Notes under the pieces: generated by a model
What the model saw: only the letters and a program-made list of their open reading frames with translations
Databases searched by the model: none
What the model was told of the DNA's origin: nothing
Translations under genes and position numbers: made by a program
Assembly: GCF_000153045.1 (NCBI RefSeq)
Contig: NZ_CH724159.1
Span: 1,475,513 to 1,539,512 of the forward strand
Length of the DNA stretch: 64,000 nt
Source of the DNA: Synechococcus sp. WH 5701
Lineage (GTDB): Bacteria; Cyanobacteriota; Cyanobacteriia; PCC-6307; Cyanobiaceae
Reading direction: 5' to 3'
Shown here: piece after piece, positions 10,427 to 20,531 of the stretch
Numbering within the stretch: position 1 is the stretch's first letter
Layout: the number at the start of each line of letters is the position of its first letter

Positions 10427-11353
10427 ATGACAGCCTCCACCCTTCTGCCCCGCGAACAGCGGCGGCGGGGGAGCGATCCAATCAGCTGGTATCTGGGCAC
10501 GATCGGACGGGTGCCCCTGCTCACTCCAGCCGAGGAGATTGAACTGGGCAACCAGGTGCAGGCGATGATGCAGCTGATCGATTCGGGCGTGGAGGATCCC
10601 CCCAGCCTTCGCCAGAAACAACTGCTGCGCCTGGGCCGTCGCGCCAAGGAGCGCATGATGAAGGCCAACCTGCGCCTCGTGGTCAGCGTCGCCAAGAAGT
10701 ACCAGGGCAAGGGACTGGAACTGCTCGATCTGATCCAGGAAGGATCACTGGGCCTGGAGCGGGCCGTTGAAAAGTTCGATCCCACCCGCGGCTACAAATT
10801 CTCCACCTATGCCTTCTGGTGGATCCGCCAGAGCATGACCCGGGCGATTGCCTGCCAGTCCCGCACGATTCGTCTGCCGGTTCACCTGAGCGAACGCCTC
10901 AGCGCCGTGCGCCGCGTCAGCCTGGAGCTGGCCCACAAGCTCGGGGCCATGCCCAGCCGCAGCGAGATCGCCGAAGCCATGGCGATCCCGATCCAGGAAC
11001 TCGACGGGCTGCTGCGCCAGTCGTTGACCACCTCCAGTCTGGATGCCCCGGTGAATGGTGAGGAGGGGCGCAGTTTCCTCGGTGATCTGATCGCCGACTC
11101 CAGCCACGACGAGCCTCTCGACCAGGTGGAGCGGGGCATGCACCACGAGCAGCTGGAGCGCTGGCTCAGCTACCTCAGCGAGCAGGAACGCCAGGTGCTC
11201 GATCTGCGCTTCGGCCTTGATGGGCACGAACGCCACACCCTTGCTGAGATCGGCCGCCTGCTCGACGTGTCCCGGGAGAGGGTGCGTCAGGTGGAACTCA
11301 AAGCACTGCGCAAGTTGCGCAGCCTCACGAGCCGGCTGCCCAGCCAGCTCTGA
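10427..11353 (+). CDS. Group 2 (RpoD-like) alternative sigma factor
   Basis: The 308-residue protein has region 1.2 (DPISWYLGTIGRVPLL), region 2 (VVSVAKKYQGKGLELLDLIQ, then the FSTYAFWWIRQSMTRAI stretch), region 3, and the region 4 helix-turn-helix TLAEIGRLLDVSRERVRQ. It lacks the long N-terminal region 1.1 of the primary sigma factor, which places it among the non-essential group 2 sigma factors that cyanobacteria use for stress, circadian or nutrient responses. Which Sig letter it corresponds to cannot be told from sequence alone. A perfect palindrome upstream may be an operator. It is convergent with pdhA. Confidence 0.92.
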   Translation: MTASTLLPREQRRRGSDPISWYLGTIGRVPLLTPAEEIELGNQVQAMMQLIDSGVEDPPSLRQKQLLRLGRRAKERMMKANLRLVVSVAKKYQGKGLELLDLIQEGSLGLERAVEKFDPTRGYKFSTYAFWWIRQSMTRAIACQSRTIRLPVHLSERLSAVRRVSLELAHKLGAMPSRSEIAEAMAIPIQELDGLLRQSLTTSSLDAPVNGEEGRSFLGDLIADSSHDEPLDQVERGMHHEQLERWLSYLSEQERQVLDLRFGLDGHERHTLAEIGRLLDVSRERVRQVELKALRKLRSLTSRLPSQL

Positions 11354-11365
11354 TTCGGCCCAGGG

Positions 11366-12463
11366 TCAGTCTTCAGCCCAGATGTAGCGGGTGAGCTCAC
11401 CGGGATCGGGCTCTGGTGCACCGACGGCAAACTCCACGGCATCGGCCACTTCGGCGTCGATCTCCTTCTCGATCGCCTTGAGCTCCTCAAGGCTGGCCAG
11501 ATCGTGGCTGGTGAGATGGGCGGCCAGAGCCTTGAGGGGATCCCGCTTGGCCCAGAACTCCTTCTCCACTTCGCTGCGCAGCTCATCGGGGTCGGCCAGG
11601 GAATGCCCGCGGAAGCGATACGTGAGGCACTCCAGCAGAGTGGGACCTTCGCCGGCCCGGGCACGCTCCACGGCCCGCTGGGCAGCGGCGCGCACCGCCA
11701 GCACATCCATGCCGTCGACCTCCTCACCCGCCATGCCGAAGGCGGCGGCCTTGCGCCAGATCTCCGGATCGCTGGTGGCGCGGTCGTGGGCCATGCCGAT
11801 CGCCCATTTGTTGTTCTCGACGACGAACAGGATCGGCAACTTCCACAGCGCCGCCATGTTCAGGCACTCGAAGAACTGGCCGTTGTTGCAGGTGCCATCG
11901 CCGAAGAAGGCGGCGGTGACGGCATCACTGTCTGCCTCACCGAGGGCATCACGCTTGTAGCGGCTGGTGAAGGCGGCGCCGAGCGCGACGGGAATGCCCT
12001 CGCCGATGAAGGCATAGCCCCCGAGCAGATGGTGCTCCTTGGAGAACAGGTGCATGGAGCCGCCGCGGCCCTTGCTGCAGCCGGTGGCCTTACCGAACAG
12101 CTCACTCATCACCTCGCGGGCTGGCACACCGGCGCTGAGGGCATGCACGTGGTCGCGATAAGTGCTGCAGAACCAGTCATGCTGGGCACGCATCGCCTTG
12201 ATCACCCCGGTGGAGACGGCCTCCTGGCCGTTGTAGAGGTGAACGAAGCCGAACATCTTGCCCCGGTAGTACATCTCGGCGCACTTGTCTTCGAAGCGGC
12301 GGCCGAGAGTCATGTCCCGGTAGAGGGTCAGGCCCTCCTCTCGAGTCACCGTGGCCGGACCCGCCGGGTAGAGCGCCGCCAGGCGTTCGGCGTGGCTGCC
12401 GACTGCTTCTTGTGCAGCTCCGTCTGCGGCCGGTTGGAGCGTGGCGGCGATCTCCTGAGTCAT
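11366..12463 (-). CDS. pdhA: Pyruvate dehydrogenase E1 component, alpha subunit
   Basis: The 365-residue product shows the E1-alpha core: [20 protein letters not shown], then [20 protein letters not shown], and the thiamine diphosphate motif running from [13 protein letters not shown] to [11 protein letters not shown]. The late segment [16 protein letters not shown] is the family phosphorylation-loop equivalent. With the beta subunit it decarboxylates pyruvate for acetyl-CoA production. ATG at 12461-12463 fits; further upstream codons lack family similarity. The beta subunit gene is not nearby, as is common in cyanobacteria. Confidence 0.96.
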   Translation of the reverse strand: MTQEIAATLQPAADGAAQEAVGSHAERLAALYPAGPATVTREEGLTLYRDMTLGRRFEDKCAEMYYRGKMFGFVHLYNGQEAVSTGVIKAMRAQHDWFCSTYRDHVHALSAGVPAREVMSELFGKATGCSKGRGGSMHLFSKEHHLLGGYAFIGEGIPVALGAAFTSRYKRDALGEADSDAVTAAFFGDGTCNNGQFFECLNMAALWKLPILFVVENNKWAIGMAHDRATSDPEIWRKAAAFGMAGEEVDGMDVLAVRAAAQRAVERARAGEGPTLLECLTYRFRGHSLADPDELRSEVEKEFWAKRDPLKALAAHLTSHDLASLEELKAIEKEIDAEVADAVEFAVGAPEPDPGELTRYIWAED

Positions 12464-12579
12464 GGCAAGGGGAGTCGAAGCTGTTGCCAACGACTGTAGG
12501 GGGAGGACTGAGCGGGAAAGGTCAAAACCGATGCCGCTGCCTACACTCGCCCCAACGCCCAGGATCAAGGGCCCGTGAG

Positions 12580-14508
12580 TTGAAGGGGTTGGAACTGCCG
12601 ATCGACCACTTCCGTCTGCTCGGCGTGAGCCCGGCGACCGATGCCCAGAACGTCTTGCGCACCCTTCAGCATCGCCTGGAGAAAGCGCCGGATCAGGGCT
12701 TCACCCTGGAGGCGATCCGGGCCCGGGCCGATCTGCTGGAAGCCAGCGCCGACGTGCTCTCCGACCCCCAGCGCCGCCAGGCCTACGAGGCCCAGCTGAT
12801 GGAGATCGAGCAGGCGGGCGAAGGAGAGGGGGTGGCGGCCGGCCTTGATGTGGCGCCATCGAAGGACCTCGGTGGGTTGATGCTGCTGCTGGAAGCGGGG
12901 ATGCCCCTGGAGGCCTTTGAGGCCACCATCACTTGCCTGCAGCCGCCCCAGGCCCCTGCCCTGGGCAGCGGCCGCGAAGCCGACCTCTGCCTGCTGGCGG
13001 CCCTGGCCTGCCGCGCCGCCGCCACGGAGCTGCAGGGCCAGCGCCACTACGAGGCTGCGGCCCAGCTCCTGCAACAAGGCCTCCAGCAACTGCAACGCAT
13101 GGGCCAGATGCCTGAGCAACGGCTGCAGCTGGCCAACGACCTGCACGCGCTGCTGCCCTTCCGGGTGCTGGGCCTGGTCAGCCGGCCTCTGACGGCAACC
13201 CAGGAGCGCGCCGAAGGGCTGGAACTGCTGGAGAGTCTGGTGAAGCGCCGCGGAGGCCTGGAGGGCGAAGACGATCCCAGCCTGCCCCGCGACGACTTCC
13301 AGGCCTTCATCAAGCAGATCCGGCTCTTCCTCACCGCCCAGGAACAGGTCGATCTTTTCGACCGCTGGGCCAAAGGCGGCTCGGCAGCGGCGGAGTTTCT
13401 GGCCAGCTACGCCCTCACCGCCTCAGGCTTCGCCCAGCGCAAGCCCGAGCGCATCGCCGCCGCCCAGGACCGCCTGCAGGCCTCCGCCCAGCCCGGCATC
13501 CAGCCCCTGCTGGCCTGCCTGTATCTGCTGCTCGGCCAGATCGAGCCGGCCGTGCAGCACTTCAACGCCGGAGCAGGGCCCGAGCTCAAGGCCTGGGCCG
13601 AGGAGCAGGCCGAGGATCCCCTCGCCCAGCTCTGTGCCTACTGCCGGGACTGGCTGGCCCGGGACGTCCTCCCCGGCTACCGCGACATCGAGGTGGATGC
13701 CGATCTCGAGGCCTACTTCGCCGACCGGGACGTGCAGGCCTTCGTGGATCAGCAGGATCGCCGCCAGGCCCGCGGCCAGGCGGTGGGGGTGATCGCTACA
13801 GACTCCTCAGTCGCGGCAAGCGCTGCCCCCTGGGCAATGCCTGAGCTGGAGCCCCTCGCCCCTGACAGCAGCGAAGGGTTCAAGCCCCCAGCCCCGGAGC
13901 CGTCCGCTGAAGCTGCGGCCCGAGAGCAACGGCCACGGGCTGCCCGGCCGCTGGCCATGGCCGGAATCGCTCTGGCAGCCGGGGCTGCCCTGATCGCCGG
14001 GCTCTCGCTGGTGATGCGTCCCCGGCCGGCGGCACCCCCGCTGGCGACACCCCCCGCCAGTAGCCAGGCCCCCACCAGCACAAACCCGCCGGTGTCGGCG
14101 CCCACCGCCCCAGGCCCCCTCACCAGCGCCAGCCCAACCCAGCAGGAAGTGCGCCTCCTGCTGGAGCGCTGGTTGGCAGCCAAAGCGGCACTTCTGGACG
14201 GACGCAGCAGCCAGGCCGACCTCGATCAGCTCGCCCGCCCGGCCCTGGTGGCCGACCTGCGCTCCCAGGCCAGGGGACTCAAGGCCCTGGGGGAACAGCA
14301 ACAGGTGCAGGCCAGGATTCAGCAGTTCCGGCTCACCAACCAGAGTCCACGGCGGATCGAAGCCGATGTCCAACTCGACTACAGCGAGGAGCGCCGTTCA
14401 GGCGACAAGGTGATCAAGCCCAGAACCAACGCCCAACTGCGCAACATCTATGTGTTCGCCCGTGATGGCGGCACCTGGAAACTGGCTGATTTCCACAGTC
14501 GCCGCTGA
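12580..14508 (+). CDS. ftn2: Ftn2/ZipN (ARC6-like) cell division protein
   Basis: The 642-residue protein has a divergent J-like N terminus ([20 protein letters not shown], then [15 protein letters not shown] [17 protein letters not shown]), a long helical repeat region, one membrane helix at about residues 460-480, and a C-terminal ARC6/IMS-type domain ending in [17 protein letters not shown]. In cyanobacteria this protein anchors the FtsZ ring and recruits division partners; ARC6 is its plastid form. There is no ATG near the family start. TTG 12580 is chosen with AAGGG upstream; TTG 12589, giving MELPIDHF, is equally plausible. It is divergent from pdhA. Confidence 0.87.
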   Translation: MKGLELPIDHFRLLGVSPATDAQNVLRTLQHRLEKAPDQGFTLEAIRARADLLEASADVLSDPQRRQAYEAQLMEIEQAGEGEGVAAGLDVAPSKDLGGLMLLLEAGMPLEAFEATITCLQPPQAPALGSGREADLCLLAALACRAAATELQGQRHYEAAAQLLQQGLQQLQRMGQMPEQRLQLANDLHALLPFRVLGLVSRPLTATQERAEGLELLESLVKRRGGLEGEDDPSLPRDDFQAFIKQIRLFLTAQEQVDLFDRWAKGGSAAAEFLASYALTASGFAQRKPERIAAAQDRLQASAQPGIQPLLACLYLLLGQIEPAVQHFNAGAGPELKAWAEEQAEDPLAQLCAYCRDWLARDVLPGYRDIEVDADLEAYFADRDVQAFVDQQDRRQARGQAVGVIATDSSVAASAAPWAMPELEPLAPDSSEGFKPPAPEPSAEAAAREQRPRAARPLAMAGIALAAGAALIAGLSLVMRPRPAAPPLATPPASSQAPTSTNPPVSAPTAPGPLTSASPTQQEVRLLLERWLAAKAALLDGRSSQADLDQLARPALVADLRSQARGLKALGEQQQVQARIQQFRLTNQSPRRIEADVQLDYSEERRSGDKVIKPRTNAQLRNIYVFARDGGTWKLADFHSRR

Positions 14509-14577
14509 TGTCCCCTGCGTTGTGTCAGGGTCTGGTTCAACGATCACCCCTCCTGGGGTCACCCCTTCAACAACGCC

Positions 14578-16056
14578 ATGTTCGACGAGCTCTCCCAGCG
14601 TTTTGAGGATGCGGTCAAGAGCCTGAAGGGCCAGGACCGGATCACGGAAAGCAACGTGGAGGGGGCCCTCAAGCAGGTGCGTCGTGCCCTGCTCGAGGCC
14701 GATGTGAGCCTGGAGGTGGTCAAGGGGTTCATCGAAGAGGTGCGCACCCAGGCGGTGGGCGCCGAGGTGGTGCGCGGCGTCAGCCCCGATCAGCAGTTCA
14801 TCCAGCTGGTGCATCAGGCCCTGGTGGAGGTGATGGGCGGTGAGAACGCCCCGCTGGCGGTGGCGGATCAGGCCCCCACCGTGATCCTGATGGCGGGCCT
14901 GCAGGGGGCCGGCAAGACCACCGCCACCGCCAAGCTCGGTCTGCACCTCAAGGAGCAGGGCAAACGGGCGCTGATGGTGGCCGCCGATGTCTACCGGCCC
15001 GCCGCCATCGACCAGCTGCAGACGCTGGGACAACAGATCGGCGTGGAGGTGTTCAGCCTGGGGGCTGACGCCAGACCCGAAGACATCGCCGCCGCCGGCA
15101 TCGCCAGGGCGAAGGAGGAAGGCTTTGACACGGTGCTGGTGGACACCGCCGGCCGCCTTCAGATCGACACCGCGATGATGGAGGAGATGGTGCGGATCCG
15201 CCAGGCCGCGGCACCCGACGAGGTGCTGCTGGTGGTGGATTCGATGATCGGCCAGGAGGCGGCGGAGCTCACCCGCGCCTTCCACGAGCAGGTGGGTCTC
15301 ACCGGCGCCGTACTCACCAAGCTCGACGGCGACTCCCGCGGCGGAGCGGCCCTCTCGATCCGCAAGGTGAGCGGCGCCCCGATCAAGTTCATCGGCACCG
15401 GCGAGAAGGTGGAGGCGCTGCAGCCCTTCCACCCCGAGCGGATGGCCAGCCGCATCCTGGGCATGGGCGATGTGCTCACCCTGGTGGAGAAGGCCTCCAA
15501 GGAGGTGGAGCTGGCCGATGTGGCAAAGATGCAGCAGAAGCTGCAGGAAGCCTCTTTCGACTTCTCCGATTTCCTGCAGCAGATGCGCATGATCAAGCGC
15601 ATGGGCTCCCTGGGCGGCCTGATGAAGCTGATCCCGGGCATGAACAAGATCGACGACGGCATGCTCAAGCAGGGCGAGGAGCAGCTCGGAAAAATCGAGG
15701 CGATGATCGGCTCGATGACAGCGGCCGAGAGGGAGCAGCCCCAGCTGTTGGCCGCCCAGCCTTCACGGCGGCGGCGGATCGCGGCCGGCAGCGGCCACAG
15801 CCCTGCCGACGTCGACAAGGTGCTGGCCGACTTTCAGAAGATGCGCGGCTTCATGCAGCAGATGACCCGTGGAGGCATGCCGGGCATGGGTGGAGGCTTC
15901 CCCGGCATGGGCGGTGGCATGCCCGGCATGCCCGGCATGCCCGGCATGCCCGGAATGCCTGGAATGCCCGGGATGCCGACGGCCGCTGGGCGGGGCAGCG
16001 GCTCCCGCAAGGCCAGTCGTCCCCCGAAGAAGCGCAAGGGGTTTGGCCAGCTCTGA
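14578..16056 (+). CDS. ffh: Signal recognition particle protein Ffh
   Basis: The 492-residue GTPase pairs with SRP RNA to target nascent membrane proteins. Visible motifs are the N-domain start [21 protein letters not shown]1 [15 protein letters not shown] at about residue 106, [22 protein letters not shown] and the M-domain [20 protein letters not shown]. The C terminus carries an unusual GMPGMP repeat before a basic tail ending KKRKGFGQL. It is followed by rpsP and phoH, an order seen in related cyanobacteria. Confidence 0.97.
   Translation: MFDELSQRFEDAVKSLKGQDRITESNVEGALKQVRRALLEADVSLEVVKGFIEEVRTQAVGAEVVRGVSPDQQFIQLVHQALVEVMGGENAPLAVADQAPTVILMAGLQGAGKTTATAKLGLHLKEQGKRALMVAADVYRPAAIDQLQTLGQQIGVEVFSLGADARPEDIAAAGIARAKEEGFDTVLVDTAGRLQIDTAMMEEMVRIRQAAAPDEVLLVVDSMIGQEAAELTRAFHEQVGLTGAVLTKLDGDSRGGAALSIRKVSGAPIKFIGTGEKVEALQPFHPERMASRILGMGDVLTLVEKASKEVELADVAKMQQKLQEASFDFSDFLQQMRMIKRMGSLGGLMKLIPGMNKIDDGMLKQGEEQLGKIEAMIGSMTAAEREQPQLLAAQPSRRRRIAAGSGHSPADVDKVLADFQKMRGFMQQMTRGGMPGMGGGFPGMGGGMPGMPGMPGMPGMPGMPGMPTAAGRGSGSRKASRPPKKRKGFGQL
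15916..15978 (+). repeat. Seven tandem 9-base units encoding Gly-Met-Pro in ffh
   Basis: Seven consecutive 9-base units lie in frame in the C-terminal M domain region of ffh. Four are exact GGCATGCCC copies (15916-15951) and three are close variants (15952-15978). They encode GMP triplets. Looser GMG/GFPGMG units extend the pattern upstream. The repeat could change in copy number by slippage. Confidence 0.9.
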
Positions 16057-16153
16057 TGGGCGGCAAGGTAAGGTGCTTGTTTGGCGCGTGAACTCACCGC
16101 CAGGCGGAGTTTCCGTCCACCCCAAACACCCAAGTCAGCAAGGCAAGGCCACG

Positions 16154-16558
16154 ATGATCAAGCTCCGCCTGAAGCGGTTCGGCAAGAAGCGGGAAGCGAG
16201 CTTCCGTCTGGTGGCCACCAACAGCACGTCCCGCCGGGACGGTCTGCCGCTCGAGGAGCTCGGCTTCTACAACCCCCGCACCAAGGAAACCCGCCTTGAC
16301 GCCGAAGCCATCCGGGTGCGGCTGAGCCAGGGCGCCCAACCCACCGACACGGTCCGCTCCTTGCTCGAGAAGGGCGGCCTGATCGAGAAAACCATCCGTC
16401 CCGGTGAAATCGTCGGCAAGGCCAAGCAGGCCGCAGCCCGCGAAGCGGTGGTCAAGGAAGCCGCGAAGGCCGCTGCTGCTGAATCAGCCGCCGCTGCTGA
16501 AGCCGCTGCAGCAGCTGCCACCGAGCCTGAAGCTGAGGCCGTCAGCGCCGATGCCTGA
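16154..16558 (+). CDS. rpsP: 30S ribosomal protein S16 with Ala-rich C-terminal extension
   Basis: The first 85 residues are a standard S16: [20 protein letters not shown], then a [18 protein letters not shown] stretch and [11 protein letters not shown]. The protein is 134 residues, about 50 longer than the bacterial norm, because of a tail of Ala-rich and acidic sequence ([19 protein letters not shown]). Such extensions occur in picocyanobacterial S16. ATG 16154 begins the conserved core; upstream in-frame sequence is a shadow of ffh. It lies between ffh and phoH on the same strand. Confidence 0.96.
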   Translation: MIKLRLKRFGKKREASFRLVATNSTSRRDGLPLEELGFYNPRTKETRLDAEAIRVRLSQGAQPTDTVRSLLEKGGLIEKTIRPGEIVGKAKQAAAREAVVKEAAKAAAAESAAAAEAAAAAATEPEAEAVSADA

Positions 16559-16569
16559 GCGGACGCCCC

Positions 16570-17568
16570 ATGGCCGGGGCTGAAACGCTTCCTCTCTTTT
16601 CGATCGACCTTCCCCACCAGGAAGCCGCCCTTGCCCTCGCCGGCGAGGCCGAAACCACCCTGCATCGCCTTGAGGCCCTCACCGGTGCCTCCCTGGTGCT
16701 GCGGGGTCTTCAGTTGGTGATCCAGGGCAGGCCCTCTCAGCTGGAGCGGGCCTCGGCTCTGGTGGAGCTGTTGCGGCCGCTCTGGGGCGAGGGCCAGCCC
16801 ATCGGCGCCGTGGATCTGCAGACCGCCCTCACCGCCCTCGACGCCGGCCGCAGCAGCGAGCATCGCGAACTCTCCCAGCAGGTGCTGGCCCGCAGCCAGA
16901 GCGGCAAGCTGCTGCGGCCCCGCACCGTGCGCCAGAAGGCCTACGTGGAAGCGATGGACGGCCACGACCTCACCCTCGCCCTGGGTCCAGCCGGCACCGG
17001 CAAGACCTTCCTGGCCACCGTTCAGGCCGTGCGCATGCTCCAGGAGCGGCGGGTGGAACGGTTGATCCTCACCAGGCCCGCGGTGGAAGCCGGCGAGCGG
17101 CTGGGTTTCCTGCCCGGGGACCTGCAGCAGAAGGTCGACCCCTACCTGCGCCCGCTCTATGACGCCCTGCATGGGCTGCTGGGGGCGGAGCGCACCACGG
17201 CTCTGCTGGAGAAAGGGGTGATCGAGGTGGCGCCGCTGGCCTACATGCGCGGCCGCACCCTGGCCGATGCCTTCGTGATCCTCGACGAGGCCCAGAACAC
17301 CACCACCGCCCAGATGCGCATGGTGCTCACCCGGCTGGGGGAGAATTCGCGCATGGTGGTCACCGGGGATCCCACCCAGTCGGATCTGCCCCGCGACCAG
17401 CTCAGTGGCCTGGTGGAGGCCGCCGGCGTGCTGGCGGATGTGGAGGGCGTGGCGATCTGCCATCTCACCGCCGCCGATGTGGTGCGTCATCCTCTGGTGC
17501 AGCGCATGGTGCAGGCCTACGCCCGCCGCGACGCGGCTGGACTTGCCCGGACGGCCCAGAGAGGATGA
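16570..17568 (+). CDS. phoH: PhoH-family ATPase
   Basis: The 332-residue protein has an N-terminal KH-like region (about 20-80), then the PhoH ATPase core: [19 protein letters not shown] (Walker A near residue 140), [40 protein letters not shown] and [12 protein letters not shown]. PhoH proteins are putative RNA-linked ATPases of the helicase superfamily 1 fold, connected to phosphate starvation or RNA quality control in some bacteria. It starts 12 bases after rpsP, consistent with an ffh-rpsP-phoH transcription unit. Confidence 0.93.
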   Translation: MAGAETLPLFSIDLPHQEAALALAGEAETTLHRLEALTGASLVLRGLQLVIQGRPSQLERASALVELLRPLWGEGQPIGAVDLQTALTALDAGRSSEHRELSQQVLARSQSGKLLRPRTVRQKAYVEAMDGHDLTLALGPAGTGKTFLATVQAVRMLQERRVERLILTRPAVEAGERLGFLPGDLQQKVDPYLRPLYDALHGLLGAERTTALLEKGVIEVAPLAYMRGRTLADAFVILDEAQNTTTAQMRMVLTRLGENSRMVVTGDPTQSDLPRDQLSGLVEAAGVLADVEGVAICHLTAADVVRHPLVQRMVQAYARRDAAGLARTAQRG

Positions 17569-17650
17569 GCGCCCAGCGGGGATGAGGAGAACCGCACACT
17601 CCCAACCCGCCGGCACTGGCAGGATGGTGAGAACCGAATTCACTGGTCCC

Positions 17651-18385
17651 ATGCCAGCCAGCAGCAATTTCCAGGAAGCGATCCGCGAGGCCCAGCAGGG
17701 CGCGCTGGTCGGTCCCAATGTCGTCAACAAAGCGCTGCCCTACGTGGGTGGCGGCATGGTGCTGACCGCCGCCGGAGTGATGGGAGGCCTCACCTTGATG
17801 GCCAGCAGCCCGGGGCTGTTCATGCCCCTGTTCTGGGTGGCCCTGATCGGCAACTTCATCCTCTTCTTCGTGGCCCAGAGCGCGGCCACCAAGGGGAACA
17901 ACGGCACGGCCCTGCCGATCCTCACGGCCTACAGCCTGATCACCGGCTTCACCCTCAGCGGAATCGTGGCTTATGCCCTCAGCGTTGCCGGGGTCGGCGC
18001 CATCGGCACCGCCACCCTGGCCACAGGCATCACCTTCCTGATCGCGTCGGTGGTGGGTCGTCGCATGAGCGACTCCATCGGTCAGGCCCTGGCCGGTGTG
18101 GTGGGCCTGGGCATCCTCGGCCTGATCATCGCCATGGTGATTCAGATCGTGGGCGGCATCTTCATCCCCGGCTTCGGGGGAAGCGGATTCGAACTGCTGA
18201 TCGCCGGCTTCGGCACCGTGCTGTTCGTGGGAGCCGCCTTTCTCGACTTCTACACCATGCCCCGCACCTACAGCGACGACCAGTACCTGGCCGGCGCCCT
18301 GGGCATGTACCTCACCTACATCAACCTGTTCATCTTCATCCTGCGCCTGATCATCGCCCTCAACGGCGGCGGCCGCCGCGACTGA
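17651..18385 (+). CDS. Bax inhibitor-1/YccA-family membrane protein
   Basis: A 244-residue protein made almost entirely of hydrophobic helices (about seven), with family features PMPRTYSDDQ-like TMPRTYSDDQYLAGALGMYL and INLFIFILRLIIAL at the C terminus. Members of this family are integral membrane proteins, some acting as calcium leak channels or protease modulators; the cyanobacterial role is unknown. ATG 17651 begins MPASSNFQEA. The gene follows phoH by about 80 bases on the same strand. Confidence 0.9.
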   Translation: MPASSNFQEAIREAQQGALVGPNVVNKALPYVGGGMVLTAAGVMGGLTLMASSPGLFMPLFWVALIGNFILFFVAQSAATKGNNGTALPILTAYSLITGFTLSGIVAYALSVAGVGAIGTATLATGITFLIASVVGRRMSDSIGQALAGVVGLGILGLIIAMVIQIVGGIFIPGFGGSGFELLIAGFGTVLFVGAAFLDFYTMPRTYSDDQYLAGALGMYLTYINLFIFILRLIIALNGGGRRD

Positions 18386-18416
18386 ACCAGCTCCAGCAGT
18401 AGCAACCCGGCCTGGC

Positions 18417-18944
18417 TCAGTCGTCAGCCACCGCCAGCACAGCTGAGCGGATGGCCTGGCGCTGGGCCTCGTCGTAGCCCCAGCGATCCAGGAAGTCCAC
18501 ATCCTCTCCCGATCCCTCCGCGCCGGCCAGCAGCCTCTCCAGCCGTTGCTTCACCGCCGTTGGCTCCAGCAGCCGCAGCAGTTCAGTGCACCTCCGAGCC
18601 ACCCGCTCGGATCCGGCCCGTTGGCCCTCATCTCCGGCCCGCTGGTGATGCAGGGCCATCGCCGTGCTCATGGCCAGGTTGCGGGCGCTGAGATCCACCA
18701 CCCCATCACCGGCCTGGCGCAGGCTCAGCACCAGGCACTCCGGCAGGCGGTCCATCAGCGGGGCGTCGCTGGTGAGGGACACCACGAAGAAGCCGCGGGC
18801 ACCATCGAGGCTGGCCACCAGTTCCCCCACCCGGTCGGCCAGCACCTCATCACTGAGTTCGCCGTTCTGCCAGTGGCCCAGCCAAGCTGCCGCGATCTCC
18901 ATCGCCTGGGGAAAGGTGGGGGTGGCGGGAGTGGAAGCCGACAT
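18417..18944 (-). CDS. Conserved hypothetical cyanobacterial protein
   Basis: The 175-residue protein has no signal peptide or membrane helix and looks mixed alpha/beta with a helical C terminus. Notable segments are WLGHWQNGELSDEVLADRV, FFVVSLTSDAPLMDRLPECL and the acidic end VDFLDRWGYDEAQRQAIRSA. I do not recognise the family's function. It is divergent from era with 31 bases between starts, so both promoters overlap. Start ATG is at 18942-18944. Confidence 0.75.
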   Translation of the reverse strand: MSASTPATPTFPQAMEIAAAWLGHWQNGELSDEVLADRVGELVASLDGARGFFVVSLTSDAPLMDRLPECLVLSLRQAGDGVVDLSARNLAMSTAMALHHQRAGDEGQRAGSERVARRCTELLRLLEPTAVKQRLERLLAGAEGSGEDVDFLDRWGYDEAQRQAIRSAVLAVADD

Positions 18945-18975
18945 CTTGGACCGGTGGGCTGGCAGTGTTGAGGTT

Positions 18976-20007
18976 ATGGACAAGCCGGGCCTGAGCGAGA
19001 CCAAATCGGAGCAGCCGCTGGGCGCAGAGCTGTCTTTGCCGGTGCCTCTGCCGCTGCCGCAGCAGGCCCCCGAAGGCTTCCGCTCCGGTTTCGTGGCCCT
19101 GATCGGCCGCCCGAATGTGGGCAAGTCGACCCTGCTCAACCACCTGGTGGGCGAGAAGGTGGCGATCACCTCGCCGGTGGCCCAGACCACCCGCAACCGG
19201 CTGCGGGCCATCCTCACCACCCCCAGCGCCCAGCTGGTGTTGCTCGACACCCCCGGCATCCACAAGCCCCACCACCTGCTGGGGGAGCGGCTGGTGAAAA
19301 GCGCCCGCAGCGCCATCGGCGAAGTGGACGTGGTGCTGCTCCTGGTCGATGGCAGCGAGCCGGCGGGGCGCGGCGATGGATTCATCGTGGAGCTCCTGCG
19401 CTTCAGCCGGGCGCCGGTGCTGGTGGCCCTTAACAAGAGCGATCTGGTGGACCCGGAGAGGGCCGCCGAGCTGGAGGCCAGCTACCGGGAGCTGCTGGTG
19501 CTCTCCGATCAGCGCGCCGATCCGGCCGATCCCGGTCAGCGGCGCAGCGACTGGCCACTGCTGGCCTGCAGTGCCAGCACCGGTGCCGGCTGCCCCGAAC
19601 TGGTGGAGGCCCTGGCGGCGCGGCTGCCCCTCGGCCCCCATCTCTACCCGCCGGATGCGGTCAGCGATCAACCCGAGCAACTGCTGCTGGCAGAGCTGAT
19701 CCGCGAGCAGGTGCTCAGCCTCACCCGCGAGGAGGTGCCCCACTCTGTGGCGGTCCAGGTCGAGCGGATCGTCGAAGACGGCAAGCGCATCGCCGTGCTG
19801 GCCACGGTGCTGGTGGAGCGCTCCAGCCAGAAGGGAATCCTGATCGGCAAGCGCGGTCAGATGCTCAAGGAGATCGGCAGCGGGGCCAGGGCCCAGATGC
19901 AGAAGGTGTTCGACGGGCCGGTGTACCTGGAGCTGTTCGTCAAAGTGGTGCCCAACTGGCGGCGCAACCCGGCGCGGCTGGCGGAACTCGGCTACCGCGG
20001 CGACTGA
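18976..20007 (+). CDS. era: GTPase Era
   Basis: The 343-residue protein contains G1 GRPNVGKSTLLN, the switch region SPVAQTTRNRLRAI, G3 DTPGIHKP, G4 NKSD and a C-terminal KH domain with SQKGILIGKRGQMLKEIG and KVVPNWRRN. Era binds 16S rRNA and assists 30S assembly. An N-terminal extension of about 35 residues precedes the GTPase domain, rich in Pro and Leu (PLPLPQQAPEGFRSGFVAL). ATG 18976 is the first good start after the divergent gene. Confidence 0.96.
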   Translation: MDKPGLSETKSEQPLGAELSLPVPLPLPQQAPEGFRSGFVALIGRPNVGKSTLLNHLVGEKVAITSPVAQTTRNRLRAILTTPSAQLVLLDTPGIHKPHHLLGERLVKSARSAIGEVDVVLLLVDGSEPAGRGDGFIVELLRFSRAPVLVALNKSDLVDPERAAELEASYRELLVLSDQRADPADPGQRRSDWPLLACSASTGAGCPELVEALAARLPLGPHLYPPDAVSDQPEQLLLAELIREQVLSLTREEVPHSVAVQVERIVEDGKRIAVLATVLVERSSQKGILIGKRGQMLKEIGSGARAQMQKVFDGPVYLELFVKVVPNWRRNPARLAELGYRGD

Positions 20008-20037
20008 GAGGATGGAGGGCCAGAGTGCGCCACCGCC

Positions 20038-20526
20038 GTGAACGGCACCAGCCCCGCCTTCCCCCCCGAGGACCTGCCAGCCTTTCTCGACCTTTGCGCC
20101 GGTCAGTGGATGGTGCTGCGCAGTCGGATGGAGGCCACCACAGCCGCCAGCGGCGACGATGACGCCTGGCATGACAGCAACCGCGGCGACCTGGGGGTGA
20201 GCCTGCGCCCGGCCGCCCCCGGCCGCTCCCTGGGGGGGCTGGAGGTGACGGCTCCCGATGGCCAGGCCCGGCAGCTCGATTTCGAGGCCGGCGGCAGCCT
20301 GCTGGGCGCCGAGGGCAGCATTGGCCACTGGCAACTTTGGCCCGACGGCAGCCTGGAGCTGGTGATCACCAGCGCTGGCCAGGAGCAGCGCGAACGGATC
20401 TGGTTCACCAAACCGAACCTGCGCCTGCGCAGCGTGATCGTCAACGGCGCCGATGGCCAGCCAGAGCAGGCCAGTTTCTGCTCGGAGATCCGCCGCGTCA
20501 GCCGCCCGGCCCCAGCGGAGAGCTGA
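20038..20526 (+). CDS. Phycobiliprotein lyase, CpcS/CpeS family
   Basis: The 162-residue protein has features of the lipocalin-like S-type bilin lyases: [16 protein letters not shown] at about residue 17, [28 protein letters not shown] and a late FCSEIRRV segment. Such lyases attach phycocyanobilin or phycoerythrobilin to Cys82 sites of phycobiliprotein subunits. The substrate cannot be read from sequence. GTG 20038 is the start. It begins the dense run trmD/ispF, TIGR03792 protein and larB, five bases before trmD. Confidence 0.82.
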   Translation: MNGTSPAFPPEDLPAFLDLCAGQWMVLRSRMEATTAASGDDDAWHDSNRGDLGVSLRPAAPGRSLGGLEVTAPDGQARQLDFEAGGSLLGAEGSIGHWQLWPDGSLELVITSAGQEQRERIWFTKPNLRLRSVIVNGADGQPEQASFCSEIRRVSRPAPAES

Positions 20527-20531
20527 GCGCG

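Noticed and set aside
14515..14570. CCCTG/CAGGG and ACCCC/GGGGT hairpins between ftn2 and ffh.
   Set aside because: Five-base stems in GC-rich DNA without a T tract; expected by chance.
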